Shown: positions 50,239 through 58,968 of the stretch, one piece after another
Position numbering within the stretch: position 1 is the first letter of the stretch
Layout: every line of letters begins with the position of its first letter
Assembly (NCBI GenBank): GCA_030770535.1
Contig: JASVEC010000097.1
Location: forward strand, 1-58,968
Reading direction: 5' to 3'
Source: Batkoa obscura
Taxonomy: Eukaryota > Entomophthoromycota > Entomophthoromycetes > Entomophthorales > Batkoaceae
Length of the DNA: 58,968 nt
Notes under the pieces: generated by a model
What the model saw: only the letters and a program-made list of their open reading frames with translations
Database searches by the model: none
What the model was told of the DNA's origin: nothing
Translations under genes and position numbers: made by a program

Positions 50239-52349
50239 TGACTATGCGAAATATCGCTTTATCAGCTCCATGATTGCTTATAGCATAATAACCACTTAAG
50301 TTGTTGTGTTCCTAAGTTCAGAGACAATTGATCCCATGCTCTTAGTTTAATTTGCTATGGGAATTTCTAGCTTCATCCCAAAGAATGTTATCCTCTTGTT
50401 TTGTTATCCGTACTTCTTAGAGTATGAAAGAGATTTTAGAATATAGTAACTCGAGGCTTTTTAACTGAATTGTTCCATGATATCTTATACGTTTAATAAA
50501 GCCACTAAATTTTCTTAATAGTACTTTACGTATATTTTACAGTAGCATTGTCTATTATATTTGTCTTACATAGTATATAGCCTATTACGTAATATTCTTC
50601 ATAATTCAAGTCTATCTTAGTCACACAAACTAAGACTTTTCAACTTACAGTGTAGTCAATCAGACAATAGCTGTTTTTGACTCCAATCAGTGAGTACCAG
50701 TTCTCACAGCTATAGTTAAAATATGTAGTTTTTTTACTAATTGTTTCAAACTTTTTGATTTTTTATACAAATTTAAATACTGTTTATCTTTAAATTTATT
50801 TTTGATAGCTAGTATTTTCTTGGGCTTCTAATTAATTATAAAAAATAAAAACTATATTTTAAACATTTTAAACTAAATTAAACAAAAATTAAATAATTAG
50901 TAAAAGAAATACTTAATAATAAAAGTAAAGCCAAAAAACAAAATTAGTTTATATATACAACAGCTACAAAATTTAGTCCTTGGGTTTTGGTTATCTATAT
51001 TAGTTCTAGCAAGTTGGAAATTGAAAAAATTTATGATAACTTATTAAAATATGCAAAATATAAAAAAAGCTATTTAATAAAGTATAAAATTACATTAATA
51101 ATAGTATCAAAATAAGAAAAGTAAATATTTATGCTAAAGTATTATTTGGTACAGTTAAAAAAATAAAAAAGTTAAGGATATAAAAAAAGTTTAACTTCAA
51201 ATTGTATAGCAAAACATTATACTTTAAGTAAAAGCAACTGTTTATATAGTATTACAATCTTAAATAAAGCTGACAGATACATATTTTAAGCTATATAGCT
51301 AAAGTAAACTTTAATTCATAAAAATAATATGTAATTATTATACAATCTGTAAAAAAATTATTAAAATTTTAAATTAGCTTCAAGGCTTTTTTATTTAAGC
51401 TAATTTACACAAATAGCATTATTCTATTTAAGATATTTAAAATATAGTTTTTGTTTTTTATAGTTTAACTCTTTATTGATTAAAGTTCAAAAATACATTA
51501 ATTTTAAAATAAGTAACCCTTTGCTTTTTAAAAGTTCCCTATTTTTTATTAGGTAGTCCAACAAATAGATTTTCTAAATTTGAATTGATTTGAAACCAAA
51601 ATAAAACAGTATGCTTAAATCAGTTCAGGATTAGACTACAATAAAAATAAAATAATATAACATTGGCCATTTTTCGATTTCTATTTCATATTCCATTCTA
51701 TTGAGATAAAACTTGAGGTAGGGAGAAGCAATTAAATCATATAGGAAGCGTTTTCATCATTATCAAAAAATAAACTTTAGGAGGAAAAGTATATAAACAA
51801 TAATTTTTCTTAAAACCTCTTTCATTATTTTTGTGTATAAGAATATGTTTCTTTAATTGACAAGGTTGGTTGCAAAATTTGACTATGTGAAATATCGCTT
51901 TGTCAGTCCCATGGTTAATTATAACATAAAAATCGCCTAAGCTGTTGTGTTCTCGAGTTCAGAGGAAATCAGTCCCACGTTCTTATTTTAATTTGTTATG
52001 AGAATTTCTAGCTTAATCCAAAAGAATATTATCCTCTCATTTTGATATTTATACTTTTCAGAGTATAAAAGAGTTTACAGAGTATAGTAGTTCGAGGCTT
52101 TTTAACTGAATTATTCCCTGATATCTCGAACATTTAATAAAGCCACTAAGTTTTCTTAATAGTATTTTACATGGGTTTTACATTAATATTGTCTATTCTA
52201 TTTGTCTTATATAGCTTGTAACCTATTATGTGCTATTCCTCATAGCCCAAGTCTATCTTAGTCACATAAACTAAGACCTTTCGACTTATAGTGTAGTCAA
52301 CCCAGCAATAGCTGTTCTTGACTCCAAACCCTGAGTACCAGATTTCACA
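50239..52349 (+). mobile_element. Fossil LTR-like element, non-coding interior
   Basis: Two direct repeats of exactly 470 bp (50239-50708 and 51880-52349) flank a 1,171-bp AT-rich interior with no gene. Each repeat begins TGACTATG and ends CACA, the TG...CA form of long terminal repeats. By eye about four bases in five match, so the element is old. No primer site, purine tract or clear target duplication was recognised, and it looks broken. It could be a small non-autonomous LTR element or a pair of dispersed repeats of another kind. Confidence 0.5.
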
Positions 52350-52391
52350 ACTAAATCATCTAGTAGCTTCTCAATCTTTCAGAATAAATAT

Positions 52392-52489
52392 GGAGATGAG
52401 TTTTTGTGTTTAATAATTTTATCAATAGCCTTTCCACTTAATTAGTGCTTAAAAAGTGGAAAAAGTAGTTAAACTAAAAAAACATCCCC
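52392..52489 (-). mobile_element. Mite-A copy 23
   Basis: GGAGATGA start, ACATCCCC end. ATAT on the left (52388-52391), ATAC on the right. Confidence 0.87.
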
Positions 52490-52493
52490 ATAC

Positions 52494-53050
52494 GTTGATT
52501 CCTATTTAGGCTCACAAATTTTTAGGTATGGTCTATACAATAAAACCCAACTTAATATCTATTTGTGATGGTATTAAGCTTCAGGGAACGTCTCTCCAGT
52601 AATCTCATTTACCTATTATACTTTTGGCTAATGTGTTTAATTGCTAAGTTAAGTCATACTCCTCTATTTAAATATACTTAACTGATTAAGCATATTTAGG
52701 AGGTTTTCTTCTTCTTCTATCTCCTTTTTAAATAAACTCTTTTTAAACAAACTCTTTTTTATTCAATTATCTTTTAATTTGTATTTCGAATAGTTTATAA
52801 TATCTATCATCTAATACTTTAATTACAAACTTAATGTTACGATCAAACATTTAGTCATGTTTAAATAAATTTTATTGTTAACTATGAGTTGGAAACTAAT
52901 CTTGAACATCATGCTGTTGAACTAAAGTGGCTTGTCAAAGCAACCTTGAGTTCAATATCAAAATTCTCTTAAATTACTTTAGGTTCGACAAATGCTTTGT
53001 TCATAAAGTTAACTTTGTTGGGTTGGAGTATAACTAGTATCATCATCAGT
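52494..53050. other. AT-rich spacer
   Basis: No gene. A short repeat AAATAAACTCTTTTTAAACA at about 52730-52755 is the only pattern seen. Confidence 0.45.
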
Positions 53051-53054
53051 ATAT

Positions 53055-53153
53055 GGGGATGTATTTTTTTGTCTAAGAACTTTACTAACAATCTTTCTGC
53101 TCAAATAGCGCTTAAAAAATGGAAAAAGTAATGAAACCAAAAAAAACATCCCC
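53055..53153 (-). mobile_element. Mite-A copy 24
   Basis: GGGGATGT start, ACATCCCC end, ATAT on both sides (53051-53054 and 53154-53157). One of the best-preserved copies. Confidence 0.93.
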
Positions 53154-53157
53154 ATAT

Positions 53158-53631
53158 GCTAATCAATAGTTTATTCTTCAAACTTGTTAACTTATGTATA
53201 TGGTTAATTCAATGGCAGTATTTTACAAGTTGATAAATACAATGTTTGATCTAGATCTACTTAAAAGGTTATACTATCTTATTATACTTTCTAACATTTA
53301 CTTAGCTGGGGTCAAAGGTTTGTCTAATGTTATTTGTTTTATCTAATGGCTCATTCAATTTAAATAACCCACTTGTCTCAATATTTCGATAAGTATAGAT
53401 GTAGTTGAAACAATCAGTACGGTTTTTTATAAACTAAGTAATTCACTATTCAAAAATTGAAAACTGTTAATATTTTGTATTCAGCTATTTCTTTATTTAC
53501 TTTTTATTTTGATCAGTGATCTTAAAATTTTAAAGTTTTTAGTTTTAGTGTGCATACAGTATTAAACTTAATAAAAAGTTAATTAATAGTAAATCTAGCT
53601 CTTATAACAATTCTAATTTCAATTTATAAAG
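53158..53631. other. 3' flank of the first GST copy
   Basis: AT-rich, nothing supported. Confidence 0.45.
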
Positions 53632-54409
53632 CTAAGGTCTAAAGAAGTAGCAAACTGATCATAGAGATTATCAATTATATTAAACTGGTTTTAAAAAAAG
53701 GATTTTGATAGTTTATAACGATAGTATCAAAAGTAGTAACTGAAAATTCTTGAAAAGCTTTAAGGTGTCTAAAAGTATGTGATCCACATACGTTACATTG
53801 TCGCTCCCCAAAAAGTTAATTTGAACTAATGTTTCACGAAATGATAGGAAAAATGTTTCAATATTGCTTAAAATATGGCTTCTAAGAAGGACCAACTGTC
53901 CTAAACGTCTAAAAAAATTTGATCTGATACTGGTTCATTGATCTCTAACTCAATCCTTATCGTGATTGTTTATAAGCTCATTAGCTCCTAAACTAGTTGA
54001 TCGAGAAAAGGTGGGAGCATTTTCCAATAAATAATTTATTAAACTTTCACCATTTAGAAATAATGAGTTCCGAGGATATCTCCCGCCAAGATAGTCATGA
54101 AACTCTATAGATTCTTTAACTATAGCCTCTCATTAAATTTGATAATTTACATGTTATCCTTAAAAAAGAGAGTTAATAATAGTTAAAGACAAATTAATAA
54201 AAGTTAACTAAAGTTACTTTATGCTTTAGGGATTTTTATGATCCTCAATAAATACAAAATTCTGATCAATTTATGCCCCCAAAAAATAACTAACCAGTAG
54301 TTAGAATATAGTTGACGACTTACCTTATACTTTATAGCTAATAAAATCCTCTAAGTAAATGGAATAAAGTACAGTCTTTTTGAGTTATAAATTCACGAAT
54401 TTCGATCAT
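53632..54409 (-). pseudogene. Decayed glutathione S-transferase copy A
   Basis: Aligns along its length with the intact GST at 55092-55875 but in several frames. An N-terminal piece (MIEIREFITQKDCTLFHLLR) is followed by GTAAG at the intron position. A middle piece reads HDYLGGRYPRNSLFLNGESL (intact copy: YLEEKFPQNPLFPNG). A C-terminal piece reads FRETLVQINFLGSDNVTYVD (intact: FRMALSKTRFLEGDKLSYSD). Several stops and phase changes. The 3' end, CTAAGGTCT, aligns with the intact stop region. Confidence 0.72.
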
Positions 54410-55091
54410 AATCAAGTTAGAAAAGAAATATTACAACTGATGTCTGTTATTCATATGATACCAAGCAAGCTCACCAATCCAACTATTGTGTATATAATTT
54501 GTCAAGTGAAATTACTAACTACATAAAAACGACTTTCACGCTTTGCTAAGAGACACAAGTATACACGGCGAAAATTGTTTTTTTTTAACTCCCATCTAAG
54601 AATATGTAGATTTCTTTACTTAATATACTAGTGAAGTATATAAAGCACAATATAAACACTGATAGAGATGATTGAACTAATCAATAAATAATCAAAATTT
54701 AAGTAGAACTTTAGCTATAGACCAAAGCTCAACAATTAAAAGACAATATGTGAAAGTACGGTTTGTACAATACATTTGATCTCTATATAATTTAAAGATA
54801 GTTGAACGAAGGGACTTTAATTAAAGAGCTAAGCATAGCCGATAATTAACATAGGAAAAGGCTATAATATTTCTTTTTTTGAATAAAACTACTTAAACAA
54901 CTTAGATAACAATGGTGCTTAAAGCTAAATAGCAATATTGGTGATGGTTTTATAATCAAAACTAAAAAAATTCAATAATTACAATTACAAAAATAAAGTA
55001 ACAATTTACTAAATTAAAACTTATCGCTGTCAAATATTGAACTTAATAGTGCCTCTAATTCTTGCCACTATACCAACTTTATTTCATGAGA
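54410..55091. other. Spacer between GST copies
   Basis: The stretch TTTTATAATCAAAACTAAAAA at about 54948 recurs at about 56769, in the matching position beyond the next copy, showing that flanking DNA was duplicated with the gene. No gene seen. Confidence 0.45.
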
Positions 55092-55875
55092 CTAAGGTTT
55101 AAAAGAAGCAGAAAATCCATCATTAAGATTGTCAATATAGTTAAACCAGCTTTTTAAAATAGGATCCCGATGGTCAGTTACTATGTAGCTAAAAGTAGAA
55201 AGTGAGCCTATTTGGGCATATTTAAGGTAACTAAAGACGATATAGTCTGAGTAACTTAGCTTATCACCCTCTAAAAATCTCGTTTTAGACAATGCCATAC
55301 GGAACTTTGAGAAGGATTCTTCTGTCTTGGTGAGAAGATCTTTTCTATTATCAATCTCATTTTGAGTGTTTTCTTTAGTATTTGTACTATCATAGCCTTT
55401 AAATTTAACGTCCAATGAATTATAAAGGTCTATTGTGACTAAATTAACCAAATGGAAATAGAAACGGTCTTGTGCTAACATTTTAGCATACTCGCGACCA
55501 TTTGGAAATAATGGGTTTTGAGGGAATTTTTCTTCAAGGTACTCTGCAACCTTAAAAGACTTGCAAATTACAGATTTACTATCAGAATATATTGCCTGTA
55601 CAGTATCCCACTCTAAATTGCTTTTTAGCAGTTAAATATATAAATATATAACTTGAATAAAATACTCCCGATTTAACTTATGGTTGGCATCTTCAAGAAG
55701 AACAAATTGTTCCGAATTAAGGTCAATATCCTAGAATAAATAAATCAGTAAATTAATAAACTACATCCGGGGTATAAATAACTACTTTATGCTTCATAGC
55801 TAATATCGTTCTCCATGTAAATGCAGTGAATAGACTCCCTCTTCTTTTTTTCACAAAGTCATCAAACTTATACAT
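55092..55875 (-). CDS. Glutathione S-transferase, two introns (intact copy B)
   Basis: A 227-residue GST-like protein in three exons on the minus strand: 55875-55786, 55730-55666 and 55620-55092. It joins glutathione to electrophiles or acts as a thiol reductase. Exon 1 reads MYKFDDFVKKRRGSLFTAFT then WRTILAMKHK, where related GSTs have a Ser/Cys-Pro near a W(R/K)xxLAL.K motif. Here the usual Pro is absent, so the glutathione-activating residue is unclear. Intron 1 is 55 nt (GTAGTT...TCTAG); intron 2 is 45 nt (GTATTT...TTTAACT...AAAAAG). Exon 3 has VAEYLEEKFPQNPLFPNG, the end of the thioredoxin-like domain, then a helical C-terminal domain with FLEGDKLSYSDYIVFSYLKY, the N-capping box (GDKxxxxD). 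Phase is kept throughout. Splice sites are inferred. Confidence 0.8.
55621..55665 (-). other. Predicted intron 2 of the GST gene
   Basis: 45 nt, GTATTT donor, TTTAACT box and AAAAAG acceptor. The next AG (TTTAG) would break phase. Confidence 0.6.
55731..55785 (-). other. Predicted intron 1 of the GST gene
   Basis: 55 nt, GTAGTT donor and TATTCTAG acceptor, between codons after MKHK. Confidence 0.75.
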
Positions 55876-56928
55876 TTTTATTAAATAAAAAAGTAAAGTT
55901 GTAATATTTGGTTATATTATTTATACACTATTAAATAAAATTCTAACTTTATTGTTTAACATATGGTTTGCTAAATAAAATTACTCAGTATATAATAATA
56001 AACCTTGCCCTTTGCTAAGCGTACAATTAGAAAAGGTACTAGTTGAAAACAGTAGGGATCATTTTGAAAAATTTTGTTTGTTTTAGTGAAGAATTAGTTT
56101 TTAGGTAATAGATAGGTAATAAATGGGTAATAAATGGGTAATAAATGGGTAATAGGTAGATAGAAGCTTATTAACCTATTTTGACTAATTGAAAATAAAA
56201 CCCTACCTTAATAATAACCTCCCTAATGTTAGCTCTAACCTAAATTTTTATTATATACAAGCTATTATTTTAAGCTTTTCAAGCTTCTCGATTGCTTTTT
56301 TGGATCGGTTCTTTTAACTATAAAAGGAGATATTTTGTAAAAATTGGCAGGAAAGATAATGACTCATACTGTTCTTGGGTGGAACAGTAGAAACTTTGTT
56401 AATCTAATCTCTTATATAACAGTATATGGGTTCCAAACTCAATAAATTATTGGTAATTGTATAAGTTATCCTATAATATTAGTATAATTTATTAAAGTAA
56501 CAACTTAACTTATAAGTGCTAGTAAGAAGAGCTAAATTGTAGATAAAAATTCATAAAGAAATCATTTTTAAAACCTGTAATTTACTCATAAGGATGATAG
56601 CTATAGGCATTAAAGATAATCAATTATAATGATTTCATTAAAGAGATAAATAATAGTTTAACATATATTTAGTGCCGTAAAAAACCATGAGCTTACTTCT
56701 ATTGATAACACTTATCAAGGAACTTAGATGATAAAGAGGGGTAATCGAAGTAATAGTATCAACGACACTTTTATAATCAAAACTAAAAAGAATCGATTTA
56801 TAATTATAGCTACAAAACAATAGAACACACTTATAATCTTTGACCATCTGATCAATGTTTTTGTATTAAATTAGTTTGAACAAATATTTTAAAATTATAG
56901 TAAGTATTTAAAATTTAGATCTTTATAT
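55876..56928. other. Spacer upstream of the intact GST gene
   Basis: AT-rich, with the tandem repeat listed separately and the duplicated GST flank near 56769. No gene seen. Confidence 0.45.
56103..56158 (+). repeat. Short tandem repeat
   Basis: About four to five units of GGGTAATAAAT (11 bp), with variant units GGTAATAGATA at both sides. Confidence 0.85.
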
Positions 56929-57030
56929 GGGGCAATGTTTTTTTGATTTCATCATTCTTTCCATTTTTTTAAGGAGTGTCTGAGCGGAAAGATCGTTGGT
57001 AAAGTTCTTAAATAAAAAATATATCCTCCT
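56929..57030 (+). mobile_element. Mite-A copy 25, diverged
   Basis: GGGGCAATG start after ATAT (56925-56928), ATCCTCC end followed by TATAT. A few inserted bases. Confidence 0.83.
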
Positions 57031-57126
57031 ATATTTGAAATACCTTAAATGTAAACATCAATTACTGGTTATTAAATGTTGCAATAACTTTATCTCTTAT
57101 AAAAATATTGACTCTGTTTTGTATAG

Positions 57127-57739
57127 CTAAAGTAGAAAAGACATGGCAAAGCAGTCATAAAGGTAATCAGTCGAACAAAAATAAATTTCCAAAACAGTAT
57201 CTCCATGGTTGGTTACAACATCACTAAAGGTAGAAACCGAAATAAGTCGGACAAATCTCAAATATTCATAAAGAATATAATTCAAATAATTTAGTTTATC
57301 ACCTTCAATAAGCTTATTACTAGCTAAAATTTTATAAAACACTGAGGAGAGCACTTCAATCTTACATTGAAATTTTTTTTAATACCAGGCTTTTATAAAA
57401 CTTTTATGAAGTTTACTTCTTTCTCTTCATATAAACGATTTTGATCTTTGAGATATAATGGGTCATAACGCTTATGTATGACTAAATAAATTAAGGTATC
57501 CAAGCAGTTTTCTTTTTTAAGTAAAGAATCCTCAAGAGTGTGACCATTTGGAAACAACGTGTTTTCTGGATACTTTTCTTCAATAAGATCGCGGCGATCT
57601 CCGAAGACTTTAAAGCTATGGATTTTTTACTGAAATTTATAACCTGGGTGGGATCCGATTCTAATTTACTCTAAAAAAGTTGAATGGGGTAAGACATTCA
57701 CAGTCCTTTTGAACTATAAAAATTATGGGATTCTACCAT
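57127..57739 (-). pseudogene. Decayed glutathione S-transferase copy C
   Basis: Third GST copy in the same orientation. Pieces in different frames align to the intact gene: MVESHNFYSSKGL (exon 1 start), ESDPTQVINFSKKSIALKVF (intact: WDTVQAIYSDSKSVICKSF), LIEEKYPENTLFPNG, and near the 3' end LIEGDKLNYLNYILYEYL (intact: FLEGDKLSYSDYIVFSYL). The WRT...LAMKHK part of exon 1 seems missing. Clearly dead, but younger-looking than copy A in its second half. Confidence 0.72.
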
Positions 57740-58348
57740 TTTAAAGGCAAAGAAGCAAACTTTGTAATATTCTATATTAGTTCTTTTTATATGATTAAGT
57801 CGATTTTCAATTTAAACTTAAAACTTAATTTGCCTAATTAAACCCTTCTAATTTATGTTTATATGCTAAGTCCAATTCATTAGGCATTTAATCAGTAACT
57901 AAAAACATCTGTCATATATCCTTGCTTTATACCTTCTAACATTAATTTTGGCTATTATAAACAACGAAAAGTATAATTCTAGGAATGTGATTAAACAGGT
58001 GTTTTATTTAATAAAGTCCAATTTTTCTGTAACATATTATATTAAACATAATAAATTTAATAAAAGTTATAAAGGAAAAAAGGGCTAATAGTTCTATAAG
58101 CATAAAGAGAATTGATTTAAAAAACAATCAGGTGGTCAATGATAAATACCATAAATTAGCTAAAATCATATATTAATTATTCATTGCTGTTTTGAAAAAT
58201 TTACGATAGGAATCAGATGACTATATTCATTAAAAACAGATCAGATCCGTTTAAATACTATAATATTAGTAGCAAGAATAATAATTAAAGAGTCAGAATA
58301 TTAAAAAAAATTGTTAATATGAACCCTACATAGAAATTTTACTCAAAT
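57740..58348. other. AT-rich region
   Basis: No gene or repeat supported. Confidence 0.5.
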
Positions 58349-58545
58349 TTTAAACAATTCAAGCTCCTCCGCCTATTCCAGTTCTTTTCTTAGAACGGTT
58401 AATTATATTAAAAGGGTATATAAGCATGCCTTTGTTATTACCAACAGGTCCTCTAAAAAAGTAGGTTGTATCAACTCCATTAAATTTCCTCTATGTGTTA
58501 TCAAAACCTATTTTCTTATGGACGTTCCTTAGAGTTTTTTTATTC
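58349..58545 (-). pseudogene. Coding-like fragment, unknown
   Basis: Minus-strand frame reads LRNVHKKIGFDNT, a stop, then FNGVDTTYFFRGPVGNNKGM and LIYPFNIINRSKKRTGIGGG before a stop. Composition and flow look like real protein, but I do not recognise it, and no start or continuation is visible. Likely a gene remnant. Confidence 0.3.
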
Positions 58546-58968
58546 TTTAAAATATCATATTTCATCTTATATGTTATGTATGTTTACTAAAAATTAAAAA
58601 GCATATACTATTTATAAATCTCGTTTTATTGGATATTGAAAAGATGTCTAATGATAAATATAAAAGCTAAAATGCTAAAGGCATAATGCATGATTTATCT
58701 AACAGAGCTTTATTTTTTTATTTAATAACACTTGAGATATCTTAAAAACGTCTTTAGAAAGAAATTGGGTTTATAATATCTGTAGTATCATAATAAAACA
58801 ATCAAAGGATTAATGATGTTGGATTGTAGCTATAAGGTTAAAATAGTAAAATATGTTTTAATCGTTAACTCATTGATTTTTTTTATACCAAATTAAGTTG
58901 ACTAAATTAACTAAGTATAAAATAAGAACAAAATATGTAAATATCTTACTATAAAAATTGAAAGTTAA
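58546..58968. other. AT-rich right edge
   Basis: No feature seen. Confidence 0.5.

Noticed and set aside
53713-53895. 60-codon minus-strand frame as a separate small gene
   Set aside because: It is one in-phase piece of the decayed GST copy A.
56638-56847. 69-codon minus-strand open frame between GST copies
   Set aside because: It overlaps duplicated GST flanking DNA and does not align to the GST protein.
2834-57030. Regularly recurring 100-bp repeats considered as a CRISPR-like array
   Set aside because: Copies are dispersed over 54 kb, in both orientations, with target duplications and no spacers of uniform size; they are transposons in a eukaryotic genome.
2834-57030. Reading the miniature elements as Tc1/mariner with a TA duplication
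   Set aside because: Most flanks are ATAT and would allow it, but copies with AATT, ATTT and AAAT flanks have no TA at the junction and show a 4-bp duplication.

Overview
The window looks like nuclear DNA of a fungus with a very AT-rich genome. The protein set is fungal: Gti1/Pac2 (WOPR) regulators, dynactin p150, exocyst Exo70, a bestrophin-like channel, secreted CAP/PRY proteins, tyrosinase, GH31, dienelactone hydrolase and Ure2-type glutathione transferases. A rhodopsin-type GPCR and a membrane-anchored UDP-glycosyltransferase point away from Dikarya. My best guess is an early-diverging lineage such as Entomophthoromycotina (Conidiobolus-like); that is inference, not proven by the sequence. 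Introns are short (45-61 nt, GT...AG, often with a TAAC or CTAAT box).

Layout. 0-4 kb: a decayed gene edge, a class A GPCR, elongator tRNA-Met and a dense knot of small transposons, one inserted inside another. 6-12.3 kb: three WOPR-domain genes. 16-17.5 kb: a UDP-glycosyltransferase. 20.4-23 kb: a secreted tyrosinase with a Gly-Ser-Thr repeat tail, then a decayed secreted leucine/asparagine-rich gene. 24.8-32.4 kb: a housekeeping block of dynactin p150 (-), Exo70 (+, one intron) and a bestrophin-like channel (-, one intron). 33.3-36.8 kb: two divergent CAP-domain paralogues, one interrupted by an in-frame stop. 37.2-39.4 kb: a secreted GH31 glycosidase. 40.7-43.2 kb: a complete DNA transposon with a 567-residue transposase. 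43.8-44.6 kb: a three-exon dienelactone hydrolase. 45-46.2 kb: a non-autonomous element with palindrome-bearing termini and a foldback nested inside. 46.9 kb: a small secreted eight-cysteine protein. 47.5-49 kb: gene remnants. 50.2-52.3 kb: a fossil pair of 470-bp LTR-like repeats. 53.6-57.7 kb: three GST copies, with only the middle one intact.

The strongest finding is a family of about 24 short (~100 bp) miniature elements, called Mite-A here. Their ends read GGGGATGT...ACATCCCC and they are flanked by 4-bp AT-only direct duplications (ATAT, AAAT, ATTT, AATT). The 2,464-bp transposon at 40737-43200 starts GGGGTTGTC, ends in the inverted form, has the same kind of duplication (ATAT), and shares subterminal sequence with Mite-A (TTTCATTA.TTTT.TCCA). 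It is therefore a candidate autonomous source. Its transposase has a D...D...HGKxxxD layout and a C-x2-C/H-x2-C zinc-binding-like module that I cannot place with certainty in a named superfamily.

All domain assignments come from reading motifs by eye; no database search was run.
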